From assembly GCA_018714125.1 (NCBI GenBank), contig DVNV01000052.1, forward strand, positions 1 to 53,614: a DNA stretch of 53,614 bases, read 5' to 3'. Of the stretch, positions 9,764-19,023 are shown piece by piece (position 1 is the stretch's first letter; every line of letters begins with the position of its first letter). The notes under the pieces were generated by a model that saw only the letters and a list, made by a program, of their open reading frames with translations, made no database searches and was not told the DNA's origin. The DNA comes from Candidatus Galloscillospira excrementipullorum. Lineage in GTDB: Bacteria; Bacillota; Clostridia; Oscillospirales; Feifaniaceae. A program made the position numbers and the translations under genes.

Positions 9764-9804
9764 AAAAAAAGAAGGGGCTTTTTAAGAAAGCCCCTTCTTT
9801 TTTT
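9764..9804. terminator. Bidirectional terminator between convergent genes
   Basis: caaaaaaagaaggggcttt-ttaag-aaagccccttctttttttg. Confidence 0.88.
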
Positions 9805-9829
9805 GAAAACTCCCGCCTTGGCGCCCGCC

Positions 9830-11494
9830 TTACCCCAGATAGGAGAAGACGGCAACGGCGCAAAGCTCCCCGTCAATCGTGTTGAGCAGCAGGTCGGCCA
9901 CATAGCAGCTGCCGCCGTCTGCATCCGAAACGCCGATGCTCTCCGCCGAGGCAATCGAGACGCCGGCCGCATCGTCCAGCGCCAGCAGCCCGTCCTCCCC
10001 GTCCTGCGGGAAGGCGTCCACGGTGTAGACGGCAGCCTGCTCATGCATCGGATAAACCGTGATGTCGGAATAAAAATCCTCTCCCGGCACGACCGTCCCG
10101 TCCTGCACGGTGTAGCCCTGCGAGAGCGAGATGCCCTTGCCGTCGCCGGGCAGCGCCGTCACAACGCCGCGCACCCACCGGGGCGTATCCTGTCCCGACT
10201 GCGACAGCTTGACAAGCTGGTCCACGGCGCCGTCCTGCCCGATGCGAAACCGCACATAGCTGCGCCCCGCCATGAGATAGTCCTCATCGCTGCCCTGCGG
10301 CGCAAAGAGGTCCCTGCCCGAGGAGGCCTCGGTCAGCAGCGTCATCTCCTGGCCCGCCGCCAGAACATTCAGCAGATAGCGGCTCTTACCGTTGTCGCTG
10401 ACCATGCTGGCGCTGTCAAGCAGTCCGTAATACACGCCCGTCATCGAGAGGTCGCCCGGCGCAGACACCAGCATGGCGCGCACGACGCCGTCCTCCTGCA
10501 CGCAGGTCAGCACCCTGCAGGTGGACACGCCGCTCCCCCCGTTTATCATGGGCAAATCGTCCCTGTCAATCACGGTGTAGCCTATGCCGGTGTCTTGGGT
10601 GCCAATCATCTGATAGACAACGGTATCCTCCGTCACCTTGGCCGTAACCTCCGGGCTGTCGGGGTTCCCCAGCCTGAGCTCATAGGAAATATTGCTAAAC
10701 TGCGTGGCAAGCTGCGAGGCGTCAATGCCCGTCTCAAGCCGGGCGGCCGGCGTCAGCGACAGCAGCATGCCGCCCTCCGTGGCGGTGTAGGAAAACAGCA
10801 CCCCCACCGTTTTTTCCGGCATCGAAAGCCCCGGCGCCGGCGTCAGCAGCAGCTTGCTGCCGTCTGCCTGGAGCAGGCTGAGCTTCCCGTTTTGCATGCC
10901 AAGCCCCAGCGCAAGCCGTTGCTCCTCAGAGGCAAGGCTGCGCAGGGTGTTCCAGGCCATCTGTGCCACGCTGCCCCTCGTGCAGCCCTCCTGCGGCACT
11001 CCCTCCATCAGGCCGGCCTCGCGTGCCGCCTCCAGGTACCCGTTGGGAAAGCTCAGGCTGTTGTCCGCCAGGCCCGAGGCAACCAGCAGCATCTTTGCCG
11101 CCTCCGGCAGGCTCACGGTGTCCTGCGGCCAGAACAGGCCGTCGTCGCGGCCCTCGATTGCCCCCGCCTGCACGGCCCAGGCAATGGCCGGTGCAGACCA
11201 TCTCCCCTGCTCCACGTCGGGGAAAGGCGCCTGCTCCACAGCCGTCTCCTGCTCCGCCGCCAGCAGCTTGTTCAAAAGCTGGGCAAATTCCTCTCTTGTA
11301 TAACTCTGCTCGGGACGATAGGTCCCGTCGGGGTATCCCTCAATCACGCCCTGCTCATACAGCGCGTCAATGGCCTGCGCGTAAGGCGAGGTCTCCTGCG
11401 TCACATCCGAAAAGGCCCCTGCCGATACGGGGGCCGCCAGCAGCAGCAGCAGCAGCGCCAGCGCCGCCGCCCCTGTTTTGCGCAACAACTTCAT
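9830..11494 (-). CDS. S-layer homology (SLH) domain surface protein
   Basis: Signal peptide then SLH repeats: FSDVTQETSPYAQAIDALYEQGVIEGYPDGTYRPEQSYTREEFAQLL and two further copies. Confidence 0.88.
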   Translation of the reverse strand: MKLLRKTGAAALALLLLLLAAPVSAGAFSDVTQETSPYAQAIDALYEQGVIEGYPDGTYRPEQSYTREEFAQLLNKLLAAEQETAVEQAPFPDVEQGRWSAPAIAWAVQAGAIEGRDDGLFWPQDTVSLPEAAKMLLVASGLADNSLSFPNGYLEAAREAGLMEGVPQEGCTRGSVAQMAWNTLRSLASEEQRLALGLGMQNGKLSLLQADGSKLLLTPAPGLSMPEKTVGVLFSYTATEGGMLLSLTPAARLETGIDASQLATQFSNISYELRLGNPDSPEVTAKVTEDTVVYQMIGTQDTGIGYTVIDRDDLPMINGGSGVSTCRVLTCVQEDGVVRAMLVSAPGDLSMTGVYYGLLDSASMVSDNGKSRYLLNVLAAGQEMTLLTEASSGRDLFAPQGSDEDYLMAGRSYVRFRIGQDGAVDQLVKLSQSGQDTPRWVRGVVTALPGDGKGISLSQGYTVQDGTVVPGEDFYSDITVYPMHEQAAVYTVDAFPQDGEDGLLALDDAAGVSIASAESIGVSDADGGSCYVADLLLNTIDGELCAVAVFSYLG

Positions 11495-11547
11495 GGCAAT
11501 TCCTCCTTGTCCTTCCTTTTCGAACCCGTCCCGTTTGCCCGGGTACC

Positions 11548-12339
11548 TCACTCCAGAGTCTCCACCGACTTGACCATCGGCAGCTCGCCCGAAAGGTCCA
11601 TCACGATGCGGCGCACGGCCGTCAGCGTGCTCTGCCCGGTCTCCACGTCATCCTGGTAGCAGTCCACCGTCAGCTCGACCGTGTCGCCCTCCACCTCACA
11701 GCTTTTGACCTTGGCATATCCCGCCACGTCGATTCCGTAGGAGGGGGCCGAGTAGCGGCTGGTGATGACATCAAATTTGAAGTCGCCAAACTGCTCAAGA
11801 GAGTGGTGGTTGAGCGCGCTGTCGTAGCCCAGCTCCTCCTTTGCCACCTTTTCCACCGATTCCGCCGTGACATACACGCGGTCTTCGCTGGCCACGGCGC
11901 CTCCGGCAAAGGCGGGATTTTTCAGGCTCTCCCACACGCCGTAAGCGATAATGTAGTCGTTTTCCACCGCCTTGATGTCGGTGAAATCGGGAAAGTTGAG
12001 CGATACCAGCGAGGCAATGGTGCCGGCATACAGCATGTCCCCCTCCATCAGAGAGGCATAGTCCACTTCCTGCCCGGTAAACATCTGGGCCACGCGCTCG
12101 GCCGTCGCCTCCTGTTGCCCCTGCTGCTGCGTTTGGTTGATGGTCTCCTCGTAACGGGCCGCCTCGTCCGTGCTTCCGGGCGGGAGCACCTCATCGGCCG
12201 ACCGCAGTGCACGCCATGCGGCACGCAGGCCAAAAAATGCCGCTGCCAATATCAAAATCCATGCAGCCAGCCCATACAGCAGCGTCTTTCCGAGCTGGCC
12301 CGTCATCTCGGGCTCCGGCGCCCGTCCATGCTTTGTCAT
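11548..12339 (-). CDS. Membrane-anchored hypothetical protein
   Basis: One N-terminal TM (LLYGLAAWILILAAAFFGL), acidic extracellular part; RBS ggaggaaaa before ATG 12339; same strand directly upstream of SLH gene. Confidence 0.65.
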   Translation of the reverse strand: MTKHGRAPEPEMTGQLGKTLLYGLAAWILILAAAFFGLRAAWRALRSADEVLPPGSTDEAARYEETINQTQQQGQQEATAERVAQMFTGQEVDYASLMEGDMLYAGTIASLVSLNFPDFTDIKAVENDYIIAYGVWESLKNPAFAGGAVASEDRVYVTAESVEKVAKEELGYDSALNHHSLEQFGDFKFDVITSRYSAPSYGIDVAGYAKVKSCEVEGDTVELTVDCYQDDVETGQSTLTAVRRIVMDLSGELPMVKSVETLE

Positions 12340-12509
12340 TGTTTTTTCCTCCTTGCACACAAAACGGCCAAAATGCCGCCAGACGCAAGACAAGGCGGGA
12401 GCCCCCGCCTTGCGCTTTGATGTTTCCGCATCGCCTCTCGGCTCCTGCTGAATTTAGACGGCGCCCCGCCGAGGGAAGTTCCCTCCCCCGCAGGCCCGCT
12501 CGACTCGCT

Positions 12510-12980
12510 TTACAGCTCGATGGGGAAATTGAGCTTGACCGTGGACAAAATAATTGCCGTCGACGTCTTGGATACGCCAACTGCCGCCTTGATGCGCGCA
12601 AGCAGCTGCTCCAGCGAGGCCGTCGACGCCGTGATAATCTTGAGCTGATAGTCGTACTCCCCCGTCACCGAGTAGCACTCCAGAACGTCGGGCTCGCTTG
12701 TCACCAGGTCGCGAAAAGCCGCCCCCACCGCCAGGTCGGGGTTGCCCATGGCCACCAGCATAATGGCCATCACTTCCTTGCCCAGCTTGGAATTGTTCAA
12801 AATGGCCGTGTATCTTTCGATAATACCTGCATTTTCCAGCTTGCGCAGACGTTCGCTGACCGCCGGCACCGACATGCCGATATTCTCCGCAATGTCCGAG
12901 GCCGTTGTCCTTGCGTTGATTTGCAGCAGCTTGATGATTTTTGTATCGACAGCGTCAATCTTTTTCGTTTTGTCGGCCAT
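12510..12980 (-). CDS. Lrp/AsnC family transcriptional regulator
   Basis: VDTKIIKLLQINARTTASDIAENIGMSVPAVSERLRKLENAGIIERYTAIL. Confidence 0.93.
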   Translation of the reverse strand: MADKTKKIDAVDTKIIKLLQINARTTASDIAENIGMSVPAVSERLRKLENAGIIERYTAILNNSKLGKEVMAIMLVAMGNPDLAVGAAFRDLVTSEPDVLECYSVTGEYDYQLKIITASTASLEQLLARIKAAVGVSKTSTAIILSTVKLNFPIEL

Positions 12981-13329
12981 AAACCCTCTGTTGCCTCCCT
13001 TACCCTCTTATTTCTTTAAGGTGCCCTGCGCCATGCACAGCACTATTTTTGCGCGGACTGCGGGCAGCCCGACGAACATGTCAGCCTTATTATAGAGGAA
13101 AATCCGTAAAATTTCAACGCTTTTTCGAAGTTTTTTGAAAAATGCCTAATTTTTTCAAATTGTATCCTGGAGAGTTTCATTCTTTCAAGGCCGCTTGTCC
13201 CTGAGCAAAGTCCTTTTGTCCTCCTCTCTGAGCCTTTTCCCCTGCATAACAGCCTGCTTTTTGTGCATGCTGACCTTCAGAGAACCGTCGGCGCATTCGC
13301 CAAACGGGTTTTGCGAAGGAGAGTTTTTC

Positions 13330-14220
13330 ATGCAGGAGTTTTCTTTTCTGAGCGGGCAGGAGCCCGCCCTCCCCGAGAGTGGGGGCGACAGGGCTGCAAA
13401 AGGCAGCCTCTCTTCCATTGAGGACTACGGCTCCATCACGCTGCGCACCGCGCGCGCCACCGTGCACATCATCACCATTGTGGGGCAAATCGAGGGCCAT
13501 ACCGCGCAAAATTCCTCTACCAAGACCACCAAATACGAGCACATCATCCCCCAGCTTGCCGCCATCGAGCAGTCGCCCAACATCGACGGCCTGCTCATCC
13601 TGCTCAACACGGTGGGCGGCGACGTGGAGGCCGGCCTTGCGATCGCCGAGGTCATCGCCTCCATGACAAAGCCCACCGTCTCGCTGGTGCTGGGCGGCGG
13701 CCACTCCATCGGCGTGCCGCTCACGGTGTCGGCCCGCCGGTCCTTCATCGTGCCCTCCGCCACCATGACGGTACACCCCGTGCGCTACAACGGCACCATC
13801 ATCTCGGCGCCCCAGACCTACCGGTACCTCGACCGCATCGAGGAGCGCATCGTGGGCTTTGTGGCAAGAAACTCCAAAATCACCCGGGAGCGCTATCTGG
13901 AGCTCATGAAAAACGTCGGCGAGCTGGCCACCGACATCGGATGCATTCTCAACGGCGAAGAGGCCGTGGCCGAGGGGCTTGTCTCCTCCCTGGGCGGCAT
14001 TGCCGATGCCTTTGAGGCGCTGTATGAGATGATTGAGCACGACGGGCAGGGCAAGGCATCCGCACGGCAGGCCAAAGGCGCCCCAAAAAGGGCATCGGCT
14101 GCGCCGCAGGAGACGGCGCCCCCTGCCCGAGGCAAACAAAGGCAACAGAAAGCGCCCCGGCAAAGCGCCCCGGAAGAGGCGCCCAAAACACGCCGCTCCC
14201 AAAAAGAGCCGCGCACCTGA
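13330..14220 (+). CDS. ClpP-fold serine protease, TepA-like
   Basis: LLILLNTVGGDVEAGLAIAEVI, GGGHSIGVPLTVSA (Ser), MTVHPV (His). Confidence 0.82.
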   Translation: MQEFSFLSGQEPALPESGGDRAAKGSLSSIEDYGSITLRTARATVHIITIVGQIEGHTAQNSSTKTTKYEHIIPQLAAIEQSPNIDGLLILLNTVGGDVEAGLAIAEVIASMTKPTVSLVLGGGHSIGVPLTVSARRSFIVPSATMTVHPVRYNGTIISAPQTYRYLDRIEERIVGFVARNSKITRERYLELMKNVGELATDIGCILNGEEAVAEGLVSSLGGIADAFEALYEMIEHDGQGKASARQAKGAPKRASAAPQETAPPARGKQRQQKAPRQSAPEEAPKTRRSQKEPRT

Positions 14221-14237
14221 CCCCCTTTGGGGAACTT

Positions 14238-14279
14238 AAAAAAGGCACCGCCCTTTTGCAAGAGGGCGGTGCCTTTTTG
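14238..14279. terminator. Bidirectional terminator
   Basis: aaaaaaggcaccgccc-ttttgcaa-gagggcggtgcctttttg. Confidence 0.9.
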
Positions 14280-14325
14280 CGGCCCTTTCCGGCAAACGCG
14301 GTGCGCGCACCGCTTCGTTTAGGCA

Positions 14326-15243
14326 TTATGCCTGCAGCAGCCCGCCGCACAGTGCCGCCATCAGGGGAATGCTTGCCATGCACAGCACGGTCGAAATGCA
14401 GACCTGCCCTGTGGCCTTTTCGTAGTCTTTGCCATACTGCTGGGCAAAAATGGCGCCTAAGCTTCCGGCAGGACAGGCGCTGGTGATGAAAAGCGCCAGC
14501 TTGAGCTCAGAGCTGCCCAGGGGCAGCGCCCGCAGCAGCAGTGCGCCGGCCAGGGGAATCAGCAGCAGCCGCACGAGGGACACCGTGTAGCTGGAGCGCA
14601 CGGCAAACACCTTTTTCAGGTCTGTCTTTGCCAGGTATGCGCCCAACAGCAGCATGGCAAGCGGCGTGTTCAAGCTGCCAACGGTGGAAAACACCGAAGC
14701 GGCAAGCGCCGGCTTGGGGATGTTCGCGGCGTACAGCGCCGTCCCCAGGGCCACAGACAGCACCACCGGGTTTTTGAGCACCGCCTTGAGCTTCATGGTG
14801 CCCTTGTCCCCCGTTATCATGACGAGGCCCACCGTGTACTGCAGCAGCCCTATCATGACAATCATGGCCGAAATCAGAAAGGCCGCGTCGCCGCCCAGCA
14901 CACTCTGCACCAGGGGGATGCCGATAAAGCCCGCATTGGAGAAAGCTGCGCCAAAGCAGGAGACCCCGTCTTTGGGAAAAATCAGCACCGCCGCCGCCAC
15001 CGAAAGCGCCATCAGCAGCGCCGACGCAACGGCCGACTGCACCAGCACCGCCGTTTTTTCGGCTGTCCTGTCTGCCCACAGGCTGTTAATCAAAATGACG
15101 GGGATGACAGCCAAAGTCAGCAGCCTGCCGATGTCGGCCGTGCCCTGCTCGCCGAGCAGCCCCTTGCGAAAGAGCACAAAGCCTGCCGCCATAAGCAAAA
15201 ACATCTCCGCAATCTTCTGCAGCAATATCATCGTCGTCTGCAC
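14326..15243 (-). CDS. AEC (auxin efflux carrier) family transporter
   Basis: Ten-TM hydrophobic pattern with AAFSNAGFIGIPLVQ and SACPAGSLGAIFAQQYG. Confidence 0.87.
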   Translation of the reverse strand: MQTTMILLQKIAEMFLLMAAGFVLFRKGLLGEQGTADIGRLLTLAVIPVILINSLWADRTAEKTAVLVQSAVASALLMALSVAAAVLIFPKDGVSCFGAAFSNAGFIGIPLVQSVLGGDAAFLISAMIVMIGLLQYTVGLVMITGDKGTMKLKAVLKNPVVLSVALGTALYAANIPKPALAASVFSTVGSLNTPLAMLLLGAYLAKTDLKKVFAVRSSYTVSLVRLLLIPLAGALLLRALPLGSSELKLALFITSACPAGSLGAIFAQQYGKDYEKATGQVCISTVLCMASIPLMAALCGGLLQA

Positions 15244-15456
15244 TGAAATCCCTCCCGGTTTTTTACGGGGTTTCGCCCCCTTGGTCTGACTTTATCATAG
15301 GGAGGAATTTCTGCTTTCACAAGTTGTCTGCAAATTGTTGAGCTGCTCATTTTTTTCATAGCGGCTCTGCAGGCGGCCGGGGGGCCTTCTGCTGCCGGAC
15401 GCCCCCTGCCGCGCGCCCTTTGGCCCGCACTGCACCTGCCTGCTGCGCCGTGGCCA

Positions 15457-15507
15457 GGGGGGCGCATTCCGGCAGTCCCCCTGGAAGACCGCCGGAATGC
15501 GCCCCCC
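15457..15507. repeat. 17-bp perfect inverted repeat (ggggggcgcattccggc / gccggaatgcgcccccc)
   Basis: Arms 15457-15473 and 15491-15507 read directly from sequence. Confidence 0.85.
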
Positions 15508-15570
15508 CTTTTGTTGCCTCCTTTGCTTTGGGGAAAGCCCGCCGCCCCCTGCCCCTGCGCGCGGGATAGG

Positions 15571-15604
15571 AAAAGCCCCCGTGCCGGACGCACGGGGGCT
15601 TTTG
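15571..15604. terminator. Terminator downstream of transporter
   Basis: aaaagcccccgtgc-cggac-gcacgggggctttt. Confidence 0.85.
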
Positions 15605-15642
15605 AGTTGTGAGAAATCCCTGAAAGACAGGGCTGCCTTTTG

Positions 15643-16863
15643 TCAGGCCCCCATGGCCATGACAACCGGAGCCAAAATGCCTGCGATAAGCACCGACACG
15701 ATGGACACGGCAATCACCGAGCCCAGAATCATCTTGGGCATCAGGTGATTTTCCACCGTCTCCTTGCGCTCCTCGGAGCACTCCAGCGAGGCAATACACT
15801 CTTTGACCAGAATAAAATTGTAGGGGAAGCCCAGGAAGCAGTTGAGGCCAACCGCAAGGGCCATGGGCTTGGAAAAACCGACAATCTTGGAGGTGCCCAG
15901 CAGGATAGAGCCGATGAAGATACCCACGGTGGCCAGCGCCAGGCCCGTGACCAGCGGCACAACCAGCGAAAGCAGCAGCTGCGCGGTGGCGGTCTTGAGG
16001 AAGCTCATGAAATAGGCGGTCAGCGCCCAGTTGAGGAAGCCGTAGGACTGCGCCTTGTTCATGGGCGAGGTGTCGATGATGCCGAGAGCGGCGGCCAGAA
16101 TACCAACCACGATACCCGTGATGGAGGTCGACCACAGGGTCGAGTTGAAGGTCGTGTTGAGGAAGTCGGAGAGCAGCTTGGCAATCCAGCCGTAAAAGCA
16201 CAGCTCCAGGATGTACCAGTAGTTGCCCTTGAGCTTCTCGGGCACTCTGTCAACCAAAGCCTTTTTCTGCTCGGACTCCTCTTTCTTCTCCTCCGCCACC
16301 CAGGAGCCCTTGTCTATCTCTCCCAGCACGCGGGTGGCCTCTTTCTTGAGGAAAAGGGCGGTGAGCGGGAAGCCCACAAATCCCTGCATGATAAAGCAGA
16401 TGGACGACAGGGTTCCCAGCGCCGGCATGCCTGCGGCATTGCCCGCTTCACCCATAATCAGAGCCGCCATCAGGCCGCCGGTAAAGGGCGGCGCCATGGC
16501 CAGGGCCTGCGCCTTGCCGACCCACGGGATGTACTGGCCAAGGAGGTAGACCGTGATGACGATGCCCACAACGGCCGCCAGCGTGATAACCACAACTTTC
16601 CACTCACTCTTGAGCTCACGCAGGTTAAACAGCGTACCAATGTGAACCATGATGACGAAATTGACAAACTGATAGAAATAGGTGATGAGTGCGATGTCGA
16701 GAAAATCCTGCGGCAGGATGGTCCAGTAGCCCACGACAAAGATAATTGCAATAATCAGGATGGACGGAACGCGGGCTTTTGTCAGCGATGCAACCACATC
16801 GCCGATCCAAAGCGCAATGGCAATAAACACCAGCGCGCTTTGCATGGTCCAGGCGATAGTCAT
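15643..16863 (-). CDS. Multi-TM secondary transporter (GltS-like sodium symporter fold, tentative)
   Basis: 406 aa, ~11 hydrophobic segments; FTGGLMAALIMGEAGNAAGM and symmetric C-terminal half. Confidence 0.6.
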   Translation of the reverse strand: MTIAWTMQSALVFIAIALWIGDVVASLTKARVPSILIIAIIFVVGYWTILPQDFLDIALITYFYQFVNFVIMVHIGTLFNLRELKSEWKVVVITLAAVVGIVITVYLLGQYIPWVGKAQALAMAPPFTGGLMAALIMGEAGNAAGMPALGTLSSICFIMQGFVGFPLTALFLKKEATRVLGEIDKGSWVAEEKKEESEQKKALVDRVPEKLKGNYWYILELCFYGWIAKLLSDFLNTTFNSTLWSTSITGIVVGILAAALGIIDTSPMNKAQSYGFLNWALTAYFMSFLKTATAQLLLSLVVPLVTGLALATVGIFIGSILLGTSKIVGFSKPMALAVGLNCFLGFPYNFILVKECIASLECSEERKETVENHLMPKMILGSVIAVSIVSVLIAGILAPVVMAMGA

Positions 16864-16991
16864 GATGATTATTCCCTCCTAAAAATGAACTTCTTTTTCG
16901 GGATCACTTACAGCCTTTTGATTCCTCCAAGTCGTTGTAACCCCTGCCTTCCGCCGAACTGAGGCAGGGTTTCCGCGAAGGTTTATGGGTT

Positions 16992-17021
16992 ATTATAGTA
17001 CGCAAGGGCCGTCCTTTTCAA
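16992..17021 (-). promoter_or_regulatory. Sigma-A-type promoter (TTGAAA-N18-TATAAT)
   Basis: Reverse complement of attatagtacgcaagggccgtccttttcaa. Confidence 0.7.
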
Positions 17022-17159
17022 GTGAATTTTTCACGGCAAAGCAAAATCGGGAAAATTTTATAGTTTTTGACAAAACAAATCTGTTTTTTTGCAAAATATG
17101 CCGATTTTTTTACGCCTTTTATGAAATTTTCAATGTTCACACCCCGCGCAACGCGGCAC

Positions 17160-18359
17160 TCACTGACTCAAAAAGTCGCTGACAAACTGCAGCGTGGCCG
17201 CAGCGCCGATGGAAAGCGCCTTCTCGTCGAGATCAAACTTGACATTGTGGTGGGCAGCGCCGCTGCCCAGCTCCTCGTTTTGAATGCCGACAAAGGCAAA
17301 CACGCCGGGCACCACGTCCTGATAGGCGCCGAAGGACTCGGACGCCATCCAGGCCGGCTCCTCCACCACGCCGCCCGGCAGCACCTTTTCCACGGCGGCC
17401 GCCGCAATTTTGGAGATGGCCGGGTTGTTGATGACGGGGTACATCAGCTTGGGCATGGTGATGTATTCCGCCTTGCAGTCGTTTGCCGCACACAGCGAGT
17501 CGGTGATGATGCGGATGCGCGAGACAATCTTTTCAAAATTTTCCACCGAGAAATAGCGGATGCCGCCGATGATGGTGCAGGTGTCGGGAATGATGTTCCA
17601 GGTCTCGCCGCCCTGCAGGCAGGACACCGTGACCACGCCGGCCTCGTCGGGCGCAATCTGGAGCGGCACGATGGTGTTGAGTTTTCCTGTGATTTCGGCC
17701 GCCGTCACCACGGGGTTGATGGACTGGTCGGGACGCGAGCCGTGGCCGCCTCTGCCGATAATCTTGATTTCAAAGGAGCCGGCGCCCGACATCCTGGGCC
17801 CGGGCTGCACCGAAACCGTGCCCGTCTTCATCATGGCATACAGGTGGATTCCCCAGATGACGTCGGGCTTTTGCTGCTTGAGCATCTCCACAATGGCGGG
17901 ATAGGTTGCAGTGGCAATCATCTCTTCGCTGGATTCGAAAATGAACATGATTTTCCCGCAAAGGGCGTCCTTGTGCGCCGTGAGCGCCTTGGCGGCCGCC
18001 AGCAGCATGGAGGTGTGGCCGTCATGCCCGCAGGCGTGGCACACGCCGGGCACCTTGGACACGCACACCTTCTTGCCCTTGAGGTTTTGCTCGTCCTCCG
18101 GCATGGAGAGCGCGTCAATATCCGCACGCAGCGCAACCGTCTTGCCGGGGCGTCCCGTGTCGAGCACATAGTAGGCCGCAAGCGGCTCCTTGATCCAGAT
18201 GGGCTCCATGCCCAGCTTCTTCATTTCTGCGGCAATAAAGGCAGCCGTTTTGAGTTCTGCCCCCGAGGGCTCGGGATTTTCGTGAAGCTTTCTGCGATTG
18301 GCAATCATCTCCTGCTCCAGCCCGGCGACGGTCTCCAGAATAACCTTGGTTTCCAGCAT
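17160..18359 (-). CDS. M20 family metallopeptidase/amidohydrolase
   Basis: ALRADIDALSMPEDE, GVCHACGHDGHTSMLLAAAKAL, EPAWMASESFGAYQ metal-ligand motifs. Confidence 0.92.
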   Translation of the reverse strand: MLETKVILETVAGLEQEMIANRRKLHENPEPSGAELKTAAFIAAEMKKLGMEPIWIKEPLAAYYVLDTGRPGKTVALRADIDALSMPEDEQNLKGKKVCVSKVPGVCHACGHDGHTSMLLAAAKALTAHKDALCGKIMFIFESSEEMIATATYPAIVEMLKQQKPDVIWGIHLYAMMKTGTVSVQPGPRMSGAGSFEIKIIGRGGHGSRPDQSINPVVTAAEITGKLNTIVPLQIAPDEAGVVTVSCLQGGETWNIIPDTCTIIGGIRYFSVENFEKIVSRIRIITDSLCAANDCKAEYITMPKLMYPVINNPAISKIAAAAVEKVLPGGVVEEPAWMASESFGAYQDVVPGVFAFVGIQNEELGSGAAHHNVKFDLDEKALSIGAAATLQFVSDFLSQ

Positions 18360-18500
18360 GATATCTCCTCACTTCCCCTTGTTGGTTTATCCTTTGTGGC
18401 GATACAAAAATTCTCCCGGCTTGCCTTTTTCATCCTTAAATTTATTATAATACAGTGCCCATTTTGGCGCAAGAGAAATCTGGCTCTCCCCCTTTTTTGC

Positions 18501-18529
18501 GCATAACGCCTGGCTTTTTGCAAATACTA
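18501..18529 (+). promoter_or_regulatory. Candidate sigma-G/F-type promoter upstream of spoVAC (GCATA-N17-AATACTA)
   Basis: Compared with Bacillus consensus gHATR-N17/18-CATWHTA: full -35, 6/7 at -10. Confidence 0.55.
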
Positions 18530-18567
18530 CGCCCATACAAATTGTACCGTTTGCGGAGGATTTGACC

Positions 18568-19023
18568 ATGAACATGAGCAAGCAGGCCTATCAGGCCTAT
18601 GTCAAAGAAATTTCTCCCCCCTCCCCGCTCGGCAAAAACATGCTGTGCGCCTTTTTGGTGGGGGGTGCCATCTGCACGGTGGGACAGTTCTTTTCCAACT
18701 GGTACACGTCCATGGACATGGGCAAGGACGCCGCCTCCACCGCCACCTCGGTCACGATGATTTTCCTGGGGGCGCTGCTGACCGCCCTCAACCTCTACGA
18801 CAACATCGCCAAATTCGGCGGTGCCGGCACCATCATCCCCATTTCGGGCTTTGCCAACTCCATCGTCTCACCTGCCATGGAGTTCAAAAGCGAAGGGCTG
18901 ATACTGGGCCTTGCCGCCAAGATGTTCGTGGTCGCGGGGCCCGTTCTGGTCTACGGCATTCTGACGTCCAGCGCCTACGGGCTGGTGCTCTTCCTCATCG
19001 GGTGGCTTGAGGGGGTGTCGTGA
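18568..19023 (+). CDS. spoVAC: Stage V sporulation protein AC
   Basis: GGAICTVGQFF...TMIFLGALLTALNLYDNIAKFGGAGTIIPISGFANSIVSPAMEFKSEGLILGLAAKMF. Confidence 0.95.
   Translation: MNMSKQAYQAYVKEISPPSPLGKNMLCAFLVGGAICTVGQFFSNWYTSMDMGKDAASTATSVTMIFLGALLTALNLYDNIAKFGGAGTIIPISGFANSIVSPAMEFKSEGLILGLAAKMFVVAGPVLVYGILTSSAYGLVLFLIGWLEGVS

Noticed and set aside
9353-11659. 768-aa + strand ORF
   Set aside because: Antisense to the SLH protein gene; no recognisable motif.
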